The translations under genes and the position numbers were made by a program. The notes beneath the pieces were generated by a model, which worked only from the letters and a program-made list of their open reading frames with translations, was not told where the DNA came from and made no database searches. A stretch of DNA of 64,000 bases from Larix kaempferi (Eukaryota; Streptophyta; Pinopsida; Pinales; Pinaceae). Below, piece after piece: positions 1 to 12,426 of this stretch; the first letter of the stretch is position 1, and each line of letters begins with the position of its first letter. The stretch spans positions 22,467,001 to 22,531,000 of the forward strand of contig BSBM01000904.1 of assembly GCA_027924585.1 (NCBI GenBank), given 5' to 3'.

Positions 1-1127
1 TTTTGACCTAGTCAAACATAGTTTGACCATGGTCATTCTTGGGATCCGTGATGAGATGGACATTTATGCTGTATGATGTTGATCTATGGTCCCACATGCA
101 CCTATTGATGATTCCATATGTTGGAAATATGCTCCCGATGATGATTGATGCAGTTGGTCATTTTTATTATTATTTCCAGATCATCATATTTTACACTATC
201 TGGGTATGGTGGACCGTACAAATGACCCTATAGGTTATCATGAGGTGTATGACTACTCATCTCTAGTGTATTTGGGTCTTCTGGATCCATTGAGACACTT
301 ATCTTTTAGTTCTAGGCACTTCTGGGCATGATTTTAGCATTTATCCACCTATTGACCAGTTTGGGCATGCTGATGTGGCCTGTCCAATAGGAGCATTGGA
401 GGCAAGTCGTTGCCTAGGGAGATATAGAGAAAAGGTGTGGTCCAGCCACTTGTTTTTACCATTATACCCCCCTTCCAGACAACATCGTACACTCAATTTG
501 ACAGCGCAGGCACTACAGAGGTTGTTTTGGTCAATTTGAGGGTTTCAAGGAGGATTAAACAATGGAATAAAAAGGTCATTGAGGAATTCGATTTGGGAAA
601 TTGAGGCAAGGTTTTGGCACTTGGTCTGCTCAGAGGTCATCCATGGTGTATCCCCCTTCTTCCAGATCAGTTGGCACCAATCAGTGGGGTCCACATGGGC
701 TATAGGAGCTTGTTTATTGTATTCCTCTCTCTGATGATGGGGACAAGATTTGATCATTTGTATACTTGGACATGTCATTGAGTCATATTTTATATTATTG
801 TGCCATGGAGACATACTAGTGAAGGGAAATAATACCTCCTAGCCCCACCATGTGCTCCTAGTCACTTGTCCATGTCATTATGTTGTGGCACACATGTTAT
901 TAGCCACCCCCATGTATGACGTCACCCTCCATAGAGATTTTTAGGCTATGACATCATCACTTAGTTGAGTGATCCATGTCTTATATTGTATTGGCTCATC
1001 TTAGCTATTGATTATATTGTTGTATCTTTTGATCTCAAACACTAGTTTTCAAAAGTGGTTTAGGGTTTTGGTCTTTCTATCCTATAAAAGGAGGAGATCC
1101 CCTCATTGTAAAGGGACCTTTGGGGCT
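1..1127 (+). repeat. Family-L LTR fragment (divergent subfamily), 5'-truncated by the window
   Basis: This is the middle of an old family-L LTR. It parallels 39360-40495 closely (for example the shared stretch around GGGATCCGTGATGA, the TCACCCTCCAT box, and the TATA box CCTATAAAAGG at about 1080). Just after the promoter and the CATTGTAAAGGGAC box it is cut at 1127 by the end of the family-P element. The presumed target-site copy is GGGCT (1123-1127). Small open frames here have no recognisable product. The 3' remainder of this LTR was not found on the far side of element P. Confidence 0.8.
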
Positions 1128-3495
1128 TGTTGTCCGCCAGATTGCACACCAGCAGTGGAAATCTTTCGAAAGTTGTCTCTTCACTACAAGTGAGAGAGGT
1201 GTGGCCTTGGGGGCAAGCAATGAGCCAGGTACTGTCACCTGAATCCCAGCTCCTCTGTTTAGGCAAACTCCTAACGAAGCCAAGGGGGGTAGTCCCTACA
1301 AAAGAGTTTCACTAAGGCTCTAGTATTTATAGTGTTTTTTGTATGGGGTGATGTGGATGAGTGTTGTTTAGGAGTTTTTTAGAATGAGACCAATTTAAAA
1401 CATGAGATAAACACAAGATAATAATGCAATCTACGTTGCGAAATAAGATAACAAGATGGCAATATGATTCAAGACTTGATTAATTACTAGAGCATTCACA
1501 ATATGAAATAAACACAAGGACAAATGGTCCTGATCAATATATATGCTTTTAAACAACCAGTGCTTTATGGAGTCAAAGAAAAATAAAGATTGTGATGCTG
1601 AAAGTGTGGGTCTTGAAAAAATGTCGTTTGTGAGATCGTTGTGCAGATTATCTTTGTAAATTGAAGATTTTAATGGTCTTGATTATTAGGCTAAAACCAA
1701 GGATATTCAAGAGAAAGTCCGAAAAAGACAATATCAAGTGCCTCCGTTCAAGGACATGTCGGGCCACCCAGTGCTCTAGCTAGGTCGCGCAATGCTAACC
1801 AGCAAACTAGAGGCTGAACATGGAATCCCGGCGCCCCCACTAAGAGATTACCCACTGAAATTATCTTATCGCTCAACTCCGGATTGGTTGGTTATGGGGA
1901 TGAAAGTTTTATTAGTTATCACTTATGAATTTAACAAGTCTTCCACCTTTCTGAGTACTAGCCCAACCGTTTCCGGTTGGCATAGCATACGGGTGTTGGA
2001 CGATCAACCAAGAGTAAATTTATTAAAGGGGAAGTGTGGATTGAAATTTTTTATTATTAGAGCACTTTGTTCAACCCTCTGACAGAGAGCGCTCTTGACT
2101 TGATCTTATGACCACAGTTCAAGAGACTTCCTAATTTAAAATGCCTAATGCAGGGGGAACATGCAAGTCTATATGATCTCCGACAGAGAGTGCTCTTGAC
2201 TGGGATTTGGCCAAGTTCAAGAGACTTTGTTCGTTTTAGGAAGCAAATAGCAGTTGTGATAACAAGATACTTCAATTTCTAATACTTAAATCATGTGATA
2301 GCTCAAAATAAATGTGAAATATTGCTAATCATGCTACTTGCAAAATAAAATGAAACTTCACTTAGTGTTCTACCAAACAAATTTATTCTAAAGGTGGGAT
2401 CAACCTCCGAACAAGATCAACCACTAAAAACCGTCAGTCCTGGAAACCTTCTAGCTAGCTGGATGTCCACAAGAAGTTGATGGGGGAATGAGAAGCTACC
2501 ACAAAACTATGTGGCCTTTGGGATGCAATCCCAAAGTTAGCTTACTCTAGTCAAGGCTTGGAAGAGAAATTATTCTAAGTACGAAAATGAAGACTAATCT
2601 AAGCATGCATGAACAAACTTCCCCAAATGGGGAAGGAGAAACTAAGTGTGGGAGGCACTATCCCACCTAGCCTTTTTATTACTTGGGTTACAATTGCCTT
2701 TGGGAATTATACCCTCAAAAGGTCTTTTCCAGGAAATAAACAACTATGAATCAAGATTTGAATGGCCCTTTATGGCTTATACAAAAAAGGAGATTGGTTC
2801 TATAAATCTTTGGTTTTGTCTTCTCCTTAGTTTTTTGCACTTCTTCAATTCTTTTGCCTTGTTTGTTATGGATCTTTCCTTTGGGAACCTACACAACAAA
2901 GCTTAGATACCCATCATTGTTAATCAAATCAAAATAAAATTTGAAACCTAACTAACAATTGCAAGCCTTAGATTCAAGATGCCAACTAGAATGCTAACTT
3001 CTATGAGATCTAATGCAAAAACTCAAAAGTTAAACTACATGCAAACTTCAAAGGTGTACTAAGATTTAATTATAAGATCTACAATAAAACTAGCAAAGTG
3101 AACTTAAACTAAGATCTAACAATGCAACCTACCAACAACTAACAACTAACTACTACTAACAATTTTATTGTTGTTTTGATGTGGTTTTTAGGGCACTTTT
3201 TTAAGGTGGATGAAAGGAAATAAAGGAGGCTAAAACGAAGGTAAGATGAGAGAGAAGGAGGTGGACGAGAAGGAGGTGAAGAGGGCAAAGGGAGGATGGA
3301 GGAGGCAAAAACAAAAGGAGAAGAGGCCCAAAAAAGAGGTAGGACGAGAGCTAGAAGAAGAGGAGAAAAGGTAAGGGGAAAAGAAAAGCAAGGAAGAAGA
3401 CTAGAGCTAAGACGAGAGGAACTAGGGCTAGTAGATCAAGGCAAAGAAGTCAAGGAGAAAGTGGAGGGCTTGAAGAAGAGAAAGCCTACGGTAAC
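1128..3495 (-). repeat. 3' LTR of element P, distal part
   Basis: The reverse complement matches the right part of the solo LTR at 44432-49349: shared ends (TGTTGTCCGCC here, GGCGGACAACA at 49339-49349), the box around CTCTTTTAGGGACTACCCCC, the paired hairpin region (2075-2223) and the T/C-rich tract (purine-rich on this strand, 3220-3480). Element L1 was inserted at 3495/3496 and duplicated GTAAC, so the LTR continues at 19741. The summed length of both pieces is about 4.3 kb, some 0.6 kb shorter than the solo copy. Confidence 0.85.
3491..3495. repeat. Target-site duplication of element L1 (left copy)
   Basis: GTAAC occurs directly before the LTR start TGTTATCAC at 3496 and again directly after the LTR end GTGATAACA at 19736-19740. 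This defines the ends of the element exactly. Confidence 0.9.
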
Positions 3496-6057
3496 TGTTA
3501 TCACATATATAGTAGCCGGGCTACCATACATTATTTTTCTCATTCCAGTACACTATTCAGCCAGTTCCCTTGCATTTGAGATGCCGAGATGAGCATCTAT
3601 ATTGGATCACTATCAGATTGTGGACAGCAGTTGTATTCCCCATGACATGACTGAGTTTCAGGACACTCAGAGAGATGACCGATGTAGCCATTATATCATT
3701 GGTACAGAGTAGACAGTAGTGCCCAAAGTTACAGCAGCAGTCTCAGAGGACAGAGGATGGTACAGGTTGATGTGCACTCAGGTATATGACTCAGTAGGTA
3801 TATCATAGTGTTATGGTTAGATTGCTTTTATACTTATTCTCATAGCATGTCTTAGCAGTTAGTGTCATGATCTAGCGATCATATAGATATATGGACCTGG
3901 TTGATCTATTATATATATTATATTGTCCCTACTCAGACTTAGAAGTTCACTATTCATACTCATTGGTACATACCCTCCTTAGGGAGAATAGAGGTGATCA
4001 TTACACCATACTTTGGCTTGCTAGTGTTGGCTCCATCATTTCATTGTCTTCATCCATCCATGGCCTACCTTTTAGATTATCACCCTGACTTACTACTTGA
4101 CTAGTGGCACGGAGGACTTTTCCCAACTGTAGCCTCTGTATTGGATGAGCTTCCCTGTTTATTTTGTCTCGGCTCTGAGTTGGTGACAAAACTTACCTAT
4201 GGTGAGTTGGAGTTCCTTGTGAATTCCCCCTAGTCACTAAAGTTGTGTTGGCTAAACCTGAAACTTTTAGTGCTGCCATCTGGAAAAATGAAATGCTATA
4301 TCTTGTACGAAAAACCCATGCATGCAATGTGTTTCTAAACACACATGAATGAGAGGCATGCCAAATGAACATGGCAATGAAAATGAAATGTTATATCTTG
4401 TGGAAAATAAATACCTAGGTAAACAAGCTGTCCATGACACACCTAGAAGTGCTCAGGTAAACAAGTGCCTTAAAAACACACCTGCAGCAGAAAGCCTAAA
4501 AGAAAAATGTAAATCTATGCAATGTGTTTGTAAACACACATAGATCAAGGCTATGGAAACTTCAAGCCCAAAAAGCAATGAAACTTAAATACTATATCTA
4601 AACAATTGCTGGCCTTATTTGTATTATGGATTGTGCGCATCTGTGAAGGTGAATAAACCCTCTTTAAACAACTCATCCATTTGTGAGACACCGCCATTCC
4701 CTGTGTTATTGCTCATTCAGTATATACTATGGTGTATTCCCTTTCCCTTGCCAAAGTGTCACAAAGTCAAGACAGTTAAGTCATCCCTTAGCCTAGCCAG
4801 TTAATTTAAGCCTTCACCCTTCACTAGCAAATTGATCACAACTATGAAGTGAGTATGATCCTGAAAGTCTAGTCTGAGTAATAATAATAATTAACGACAC
4901 TATATATTTGGATTTAGATCGCCAGTCATGATTACTCTGTGTTATAATTGTTATTTGAATAAGTTGTAGAGCATATATTAACCTTGACACTTTGCAGCAG
5001 CTATTAATGATGATCTGAGTTATATTTGGTCTTGGTTAGACCTAGTTTGACCATGGAGGACCATGGGACATGAGATGTTGGACCTTATGATGATATGGAT
5101 AGATGATATATGGTCTATGTATACATACATGATGACTCTATGCAGCAGCTACAGGGTTATGATGATGATTCTGGGGTTGCAGCAGTGTTTGTATATGTAC
5201 AGCGCATTATTATTGGCCTTGATCCGGTATATTGGATATTTATTTTGATCATGCAGATATTCATATGGTGTATGAGTACACATCTTGGATGGATTTGGAC
5301 CTTCTGAGTCCAATGGGACAGTTTGTTTTCAGTTCCGGGCACTTACATTGATGATTTAGCCTCAGTAGGCTGTCCTAGTGCAGTTTTGGTCTGTCAGAGC
5401 AGATGTGATTTTTATCCGGTTGACCTAGGGCGCTGATGATGGAGGGGGCGGTCCAGCCACTTGTTTTTATCATATTACCCCCCTTCCGGACACACTGGTG
5501 CCCTCACCTTGACAGCGCCAGCACTCCAGGAGGCTGTTTGGGGCAGTTTCACGCTTCCCGAGGCATTTCAGGATTGGTAGAAATGGCTATTGAGGAAATC
5601 GATTTGGGCTACTGAGGCAAAGTTATGGCATGGGATGATCAGTGATGATAGATCGGGACCTTCCACACCTTCTCCAGCAGTTTCAGCTTCATCGGGGCCC
5701 GCATCCATCACTTATGGCACTTTCTGTGGATTTTTGAGGTCTTTTGAGGACCACGACTTCACTATGGAGGCACGATTTGGTACATTCATGATTATTTTTT
5801 GGTTATTGTGCTATGGGTATTGACCAAGGAGGGATAAAATTACCCCTTGGACCCACCATAAGCCTCTTATGATATTTTGTCATCATGATTTGGTGGGATT
5901 CCCCTCTTATAGGGCGATTTTGTCCACTTACATTATATTTTATTAGTGATCCATGTATTTTATTGTTGAGCTCATCTCAACCATTGATTAGACATTTGTA
6001 TCTTTTAATCTTAGCCACTCATTCAAAAAGTGGTTAGGGTTTTGGTGCCTCTCCTTC

Positions 6058-6067
6058 CTATTTAAAG
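6058..6067 (+). promoter_or_regulatory. Putative TATA box of the family-L LTR
   Basis: CTATTTAAAG is followed by GAGAGAGCCTCTC and the conserved CATTGTAAAGGGAC box. The divergent LTR copies keep a TATA-like element at the same place (CCTATAAAAGG near 1080, CTATATAAGG near 40455, CTATAAAAAGG near 50770, CTATTTAAAG near 52090). Conservation across diverged copies supports a core promoter. The transcript start would fall near 6090, which leaves about 1.9 kb of R-U5 leader. Confidence 0.6.
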
Positions 6068-6570
6068 GAGAGAGCCTCTCATTGTAAAGGGACTTTTGGC
6101 TCTGGATTATTGGAATAGAAAATTATTATTGCATCTATCTCCAGTGTTGTGGTGAATGTTTTTGGTGTTCGTTCGTTGGTTCTTCCTTTGCACTGAGTTA
6201 TTGGAGACCTTGTTTGCCATATCTTTGTACCACGATATTACATCTACAGGTGGAGGCCGATTTGCTTGGAGGAGGAGGTATTGGTAGGGGAAGACTCTCC
6301 CTACTTCTTCTTTGGAGCTCTTCGTTGGTAACAGGGAGTATTACTGTCCCAGGACCTTCTATTTCATGTTACTATTTGCATTTCTCTTGTATTTCTTCCA
6401 TACTTGATCTTACTGATTGAATCTTCATTCCTTGGTTTGACAGGTAGAGGAAGGCGCACTTGTGGGCTAGGGCATCAAATCGGCAAGCAAATCAACAATC
6501 TCTCATTTGATCTCTGCGAGAATCTTCCTCAACATCAAGGCATCTCATCCACATCACTCAGGTATGATCT

Positions 6571-6580
6571 CAAGGTAAGT
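6571..6580 (+). promoter_or_regulatory. Candidate splice donor in U5 of the 5' LTR
   Basis: CAAG|GTAAGT is a consensus plant donor (intron would begin at 6575). Together with TTTTGTTTTCAG|G ending at 8307 it would form a 1733-nt leader intron. That intron would remove the rest of U5 and the primer-binding site from the mRNA and leave the gag ATG 50 nt downstream. Inference from motifs only. Confidence 0.4.
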
Positions 6581-8008
6581 TCTATCTCCATGATCTATCC
6601 AATTGTCAAAAACACTTAAAACCCTAATTAATCAAAACCCCATTTTTACATTTTCTCAGATCTACTTAGATCTAGTGGGTTGTTGGGCATAATATTGAAA
6701 ACCCACCTCTATAGCATCCACGGCATCCCGGATCTATAGTTTGGTGAGGATTGGCCTCCGTTTGACCCCCCTCCCATGCCAACTTAGCTTCTCCCAAGCA
6801 AGGCGCACTTCACTGATTGAGCAAGTTGACCTAGATCTAGGTGGTGGGTGTTTGAGATTCCACTTGATTTGTCATCTACACATCCAATAACATACACCCA
6901 GGTTGTCACTTTCCTGAAATTCACCTTGTGGGCCCCATTCCACATTTTAAGGGATTTAATCCCCATTCTGGACCACTTGGAACCCTTAAACTCAGATCTA
7001 CTGAGATCTAACCGTTGGATTACCACGAAATTACAGATCCATACTCCTACCTGACCGATCTACCCGGATCTAAAGTTTGGATGCCGTCCGACTTGTTTTG
7101 ACCCACCTAACCCCACTTTTAGGCCTCCTTGGGCAAAGTCGCACCACCTTGGAGAAGTGAGTTGAATAACTTCCAGGAACTGGGTACTTGAGATTTTTGG
7201 AGATTTAGAACCGGAATAATTCAAAACCTAGGTCTAGACTATCACTTTGTCAAATCTTGCCTTGGGGATTGCATTCCTTGTTTTAAGGGATTGTGGTCCA
7301 CTTGGGTCAAACCTAGATCTAGATACATTCATCCATCAAGACCTCTATTGCCCACTTGTTCCGAGTACTAGGAGTCCTAAACCACAAGTCAACCCTACTT
7401 TGACTCCACTTCCCAATTCCCAAGGCACTGGCTTCTCTCCAAGTTAATTCGATTCTCCTAGATTGTTGGATTGACTTGTGGATTGACCTATGCATGGTGA
7501 ACTAAACCCTTGAAGCTATCATGTATCATGGTCAAGCTTGTCATTTGTACTAGTTAGCCCCAATACAACCCTTAAACTACCCTGCACTGGACACGGTTCC
7601 CAAGGCAGTGAGTCTTCTAACATTGTACTAGTACAATAGCCCTAGATCTCACTTCAAACATTATAAGTCACTCTTACATCAACTATGAACCAAAGCTACA
7701 CCTATTGAACCCCTCACTTGGCTTGTGACTTCATCTTTAGGTCTAGGATAAACCATACACCTAACTTCACTTAGAAATACCCTGATTTGGTGTCTTGGTT
7801 TTGATCTCTCCTGTCGGGAGTAGATCGGGTCTCCCCCTTTGTTGTCTGGGCTAGATAACATAAAGCGAAGGTTGCCTCGACTGGCGTGACAACCATATAC
7901 ATTGGAGGTCGAGGTGATCGTGGTTGCACCTTTTGAGTTGCCCTTCCCTATTGCCATCCATGACTGGATCCATCCATAGGGGTAACTACAGCTTAGGTGA
8001 TAACATTT

Positions 8009-8026
8009 TGGCGCCGTTGCCGGGGA
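8009..8026 (+). promoter_or_regulatory. Primer-binding site, tRNA-Asp type
   Basis: TGGCGCCGTTGCCGGGGA lies 3 bases after the LTR end and is complementary to the 3' end of plant tRNA-Asp including CCA. This shows the unit is an LTR retrotransposon and fixes its orientation. Confidence 0.9.
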
Positions 8027-8084
8027 GGCAATAGCTTGCCCTAGTTCGACATACTTTTCTTCAAGCATTCTCGTTCTCTTTGCC

Positions 8085-8116
8085 ATAACATTTTGGCGCC
8101 AGGGACGCAATAGGCT
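8085..8116 (+). repeat. Imperfect duplicate of the LTR/primer-binding-site junction
   Basis: ATAACATTTTGGCGCCAGGG here repeats the true junction ATAACATTTTGGCGCCGTTG at 8002, about 84 bp earlier, and GCAATAGGCTTACC repeats GCAATAGCTTGCC. It looks like a local duplication in the leader. A further TGGCGACTCC box, of the type found in Tat-element leaders, follows near 8191. Confidence 0.7.
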
Positions 8117-8295
8117 TACCTTAGAAAAGCTACTAGTCCTTCCCGCATATACAACGACACATATCTTGGTAGAAGAGTTAAATCTACCTGGCGACTCCCA
8201 ATCGTGACTCCGCTGAGGAGCGAGCTCATTTACATCCCTATAACACTATAATTTAGACAGATCTTATCATTACCTAGAATCCATGGGGTGCATCA

Positions 8296-8307
8296 TTTTG
8301 TTTTCAG
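8296..8307 (+). promoter_or_regulatory. Candidate splice acceptor upstream of the gag-like frame
   Basis: ATTTTGTTTTCAG|G is a good plant 3' splice site 50 nt before the ATG at 8358. It pairs with the donor at 6574/6575. It is unproven without transcripts. Confidence 0.4.
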
Positions 8308-8357
8308 GTTCTTGAATTTAAAAATAAATATAAAAATATAAAATATAAAAAATTATT

Positions 8358-10151
8358 ATGGCTACTTCTGAGCGACCTAGAACTTTCGGTCGTTTAAAAT
8401 TTTTTGACTTTTCAAAAATTGTTGGGTATCCTCATCATATTCCTCATCAAGCATGTGCAAGGTTGCCTATTTTCGATGGAAGTTATGAAATCTCTGCTAG
8501 AAGGCACCTTGAACTTTTTAGGGAAATTATTAAAGAGTTATCCATAACCCATGAGGATGTGTGTATGAGACTATTGGCTTCATCTTTCAAAGAAAGAGCT
8601 GGTCTCTGGCTTTCGAATTTGAAACCCAATAGCATTTCTGGTTATGACATGTTTGAAAATAAATTCCTAGAAGAATGGGGAAGTGAATTTGATGATATGT
8701 ATCTTTAAAATCAAATCCAAGATCAAAACCTTCCCCTTTCCGATCTTATTGTGGAATCATTTAACAATCAAATATCAAGTGATTTGTCAACATCCGGAGA
8801 TGACCTTTCCTGCCCAATTTCTTCTGATAATAAGTCTTCTACTTTTGAGTCAATCGAAAGTCAAATCTTTAATCATTGTACAAACCATAAATTTTCAAAT
8901 TGCTTTTTAGGTAGCCCTAGGCCTGATCCTAAGGGAATTTCTGAGGATGAGCTTTTAGTTAACAGGTCTATTGAAGTTCCTCCCTCAGAGAAACTCATTA
9001 GTCATTCTGTCTTTAATGATCATTCAATTCCTTATCAACTTACTGAAGAAGAAGAAAGTAGGGACATAGATCAAGATCCTCTAGTGGTGATTTCAGGTGA
9101 TCATTGTGCAAATAATCAGGATATGTTAAAGGAAATTATTAATTTCACCCCTGATCAATTAAATGAAAATGATCACTTATCCTCTTATAATTTTAATGAT
9201 GAATTAATAAAAGATCAATATCAAGATGAGGAAGAGTTAGTAAATCATACTAGGTGTTATAATCTTTGTTCCACTTCTTACAATGAATCTTTAAATTTTC
9301 CTTTTTTCATCTTTATTCAGGATAACTTAGAGTTAGATAGTTATGGTCAATCTTGTCCTCAGATTGTAAATATTGAATTTGATCAAAAGTTTGAAATTAT
9401 TCCTAGAATAAAGAATATTTTCTATTATCAAAATCCAAGGTCAAACTTGTCTATCCATTTGGGAGAAATTTCATATTTGCAATCCACTCTCCTTTCCCAA
9501 TTCTTTCAATCATCTTTGGGTTGGGGCTCTAGTCAATCTTTTGCCTTGGAAATTTTTAATAGGAAGTATAAGCATGATTACATGTTTGGAGAAAAAGCAC
9601 TTCATTCCCCTTTTCAGTCACTTTGGAACCATAATATATGTTGTCAAGTTATCAATCATTCTTGGTGGCTAGAAAAGGTGTTTAAAAATCAATTCCATCT
9701 CTTCTACATTTTTGAGCATCAAGTGGGTCTGACTTTGATTTTCCGTCTTTTAAGCTTTAATTTATCCCCACTTAAATTTTTGATCATCAGTCCCAAGGAG
9801 AATCAAATTGAATATGTAAGAGAAGTAAATGAACAAGTTAATCTGTGTGAAAATGAATCGAATCACATGTCTTATGTCCTTCCTCTATCCATCTCTGAGT
9901 TTAACTTGCATAAATTTTATGATCCTATCAGTTCTTTGATGGAGGATGTTTGCATCAGTCAGTCTTCTCCTTGGCATAATTTCATATTACATCATTCAAA
10001 CCATTCTTCAATTTATGAACAAATCAAGAAGACTGTGCCATTAAATTCGTTGATCTTTAGCCCAATCTTGACTTGTTCTAGTATCAAAAATCAAATAAGA
10101 ATCATTAACCTATTTGATGAATGGTTGCACTGGATTTATGATTTTACCTAA
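8358..10151 (+). CDS. Gag-like protein of element L1 with a large uncharacterised C-terminal region (one in-frame stop)
   Basis: A single frame of about 597 codons, broken only by TAA at 8706-8708; the same frame continues without a gap to 10151. The N-terminal ~115 residues look like a plant retrotransposon gag core: a His-Leu-x-x-Phe helix (RRHLELF), an EDVCMRLLASSF block and a W...NL...SI..Y..F.N.FL.EW pattern. The same spacing is seen in the gag of element P. Beyond the stop come about 480 residues, acidic and Asn/Ser-rich at first, then more hydrophobic with several Trp and Cys. I see no zinc knuckle, protease, RT or integrase, and no family I recognise. The ATG at 8358 follows an A/T-rich leader. 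The TAA is explained by a C-to-T change of CAA. Such a long frame in a non-autonomous element suggests it was recently under selection. Confidence 0.75.
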
Positions 10152-10604
10152 CATTTGTGATGACTGGTTAGATTAGGGTAGGTAGGAAACCGAATAAGCC
10201 TACTTAGGCAGTAGTTAGTCTTTTTAGCCATTGAGTCTGGCACCTTCTTAGTCTCTAAGCTCCTTTGTAAGCTCTTAGTTTAATTGAGTACCTGTCACTT
10301 TTCTTTTCCTGCACAATAAATTTCAAATTTTGCAAATTATGTTAGTAGTTTTATTTACTTTCTGCATTTATATATTTCATGCATTTATATTTCTGACATA
10401 GAGTAGATTTTATTTCAGTTGGTTTTATATTTTTCCCACACATGCGGCATGAGGTATTTTTTATGTCTGTGAATGCAGGAATAGGTTGCAAAAATAAAAG
10501 CTGGAAGCAAAATGGTAGAGTGCTGGATCGTGGATTCAAGAAGCAGAGATTCGAGGACCAGAGATTCTGAGGTTCTCAAGCGCTCATTTCAGCAGAGCAC
10601 TTGT

Positions 10605-10620
10605 CCCAGCCGGAGCCAGA
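10605..10620 (+). promoter_or_regulatory. 3' internal terminus (polypurine-tract position) of element L1
   Basis: The internal region ends CAGCCGGAGCCAGA immediately before the LTR start. The equivalent place in element P (minus strand, 21672-21687) reads GCAGTTGGAGCCAGA. The shared GGAGCCAGA box suggests both elements use the same plus-strand priming site. It is not a classical pure polypurine run. Confidence 0.55.
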
Positions 10621-12426
10621 TGTTATCACATATATAGTAGCCGGGCTACCATACATTATTTTTCTCATTCCAGTACACTATTCAGCCAGTTCCCTTGCAT
10701 TTGAGACGCCGAGATGAGAATCTATATTGGATCACTATCAGATTGTGGACAGCAGTTGTATTCCCCATGACATGACTGAGTTTCAGGACACTCAGAGAGA
10801 TGACCGATGTAGCCATTATATCATTGGTACAGAGCAGACAGTAGTGCCCAGAGTTACAGCAGCAGTCTCAGAAGACAGAGGATGGTACAGGTTGATGTGC
10901 ATTCAGGTATATGACTCAGCAGGTATATCATAGTATTATGGTTAGATTGATTTTATACTTATTCTCATAGCATGTCTTAGCACTTAGTGTCATGATCTGG
11001 CGATCATATAGATATATGGACCTGGTTGATCTATTATATATATTATATTGTCCCTACTCAGACTTAGAAGTTCACTATCCATACTCATTGGTACATACCC
11101 TCCTTAGGGAGAATAGAGGTGATCATTACACCATACTTTGGCTTGCTAGTGTTGGCTCCATCATTTCATTGTCTTCATCCATCCATGGCCTACCTTTTAG
11201 ATTATCACCCTGACTTACTACTTGACTAGTGGCATGGAGGACTTTTCCCAACTGTAGCCTCTGTATTGGATGAGCTTCCCTGTTTATTTTGTCTCGGCTC
11301 AGAGTTGGTGACAAAACTTACCTATGGTGAGTTGGAGTTCCTTGTGAATTCCCCCTAGTCACTAAAGTTGTGTTGGCTAAACTTGAAACTTTTAGTGCTG
11401 CCATCTGGAAAAATGAAATGCTATATCTTGTACGAAAAACCCATGCATGCAATGTGTTTCTAAACACACATGAATGAGAGGCATGCCAAATGAACATGGC
11501 AATGAAAATGAAATGTTATATCTTGTGGAAAATAAATACCTAGGTAAACAAGCTCTCCATAACACACCTAGAAGTGCTCAGGTAAACAAGTGCCTTAAAA
11601 ACACACCTGCAGCAGAAAGCCTAAAAGAAAAATGTAAATCTATGCAATGTGTTTGTAAACACACATAGATCAAGGCTATGGAAACTTTAGGCCCAAAAAG
11701 CAATGAAACTTAAATGCTATATCTAAACAATTGCTGGCCTTATTTGTATTATGGATTGTGCGCATCTGTGAAGGTGAATAAACCCTCTTTAAACAACTCA
11801 TCCATTTGTGAGACACCGCCATTCCCTGTGTTATTGCTCATTCAGTATATACTATGGTGTATTCCCTTTCCCTTGCCAAAGTGTCACAAAGTCAAGACAG
11901 TTAAGTCATCCCTTAGCCTAGCCAGTTAATTTAAGCCTTCACCCTTCACTAGCAAATTGATCACAACTATGAAGTGAGTATGATCCTGAAAGTCTAGTCT
12001 GAGTAATAATAATAATTAACGACACTATATATTTGGATTTAGATCGCCAGTCATGATTACTCTGTGTTATAATTGTTATTTGAATAAGTTGTAGAGCATA
12101 TATTAACCTTGACACTTTGCAGCAGCTATTAATGATGATCTGAGTTATATTTGGTCTTGGTTAGACCTAGTTTGACCATGGAGGACCATGGGACATGAGA
12201 TGTTGGACCTTATGATGATATGGATAGATGATATATGGTCTATGTATACATACATGATGACTCTATGCAGCAGCTACAGGGTTATGATGATGATTCTGGG
12301 GTTGCAGCAGTGTTTGTATATGTACAGCGCATTATTATTGGCCTTGATCCGGTATATTGGATATTTATTTTGATCATGCAGAGATTCATATGGTGTATGA
12401 GTACACATCTTGGATGGATTTGGACC
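10621..12426 (+). repeat. 3' LTR of element L1, first part
   Basis: Nearly identical to 3496-5307 of the 5' LTR. It is cut at 12426 by the reversed solo LTR; GGACC (12422-12426) is the duplicated target. Confidence 0.9.

Larger units (their letters stand above)
3496..8005 (+). repeat. 5' LTR of element L1 (4510 bp)
   Basis: It begins TGTTATCACATATATAG and ends CAGCTTAGGTGATAACA; the first and last nine bases are inverted (TGTTATCAC / GTGATAACA). The same sequence recurs at 10621-19735 (split), 26426-35480 (split), 29035-33565, and reversed at 12427-17013. A promoter-like TATTTAAAG lies about 2.56 kb in. Several short frames of 60-80 codons are shared between LTR copies, but they overlap in many frames and carry no recognisable domain, so I read them as non-coding. 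Confidence 0.92.

Noticed and set aside
5590-5823. A 77-codon open frame (starting near ATGGCTATTGAGGAAATCG) recurring at 14613, 17320, 28531 and 31148
   Set aside because: It recurs only because the LTR recurs. The divergent LTR copies do not keep it, there is no recognisable domain, and neighbouring frames are open just as often.
3496-8005. Reading the TGTTATCAC/GTGATAACA-bounded 4.5-kb units as DNA transposons with terminal inverted repeats
   Set aside because: One unit is followed by a tRNA-Asp primer-binding site and the units occur as direct repeats around an internal region with 5-bp target duplications, which fits LTRs; the isolated ones are solo LTRs.
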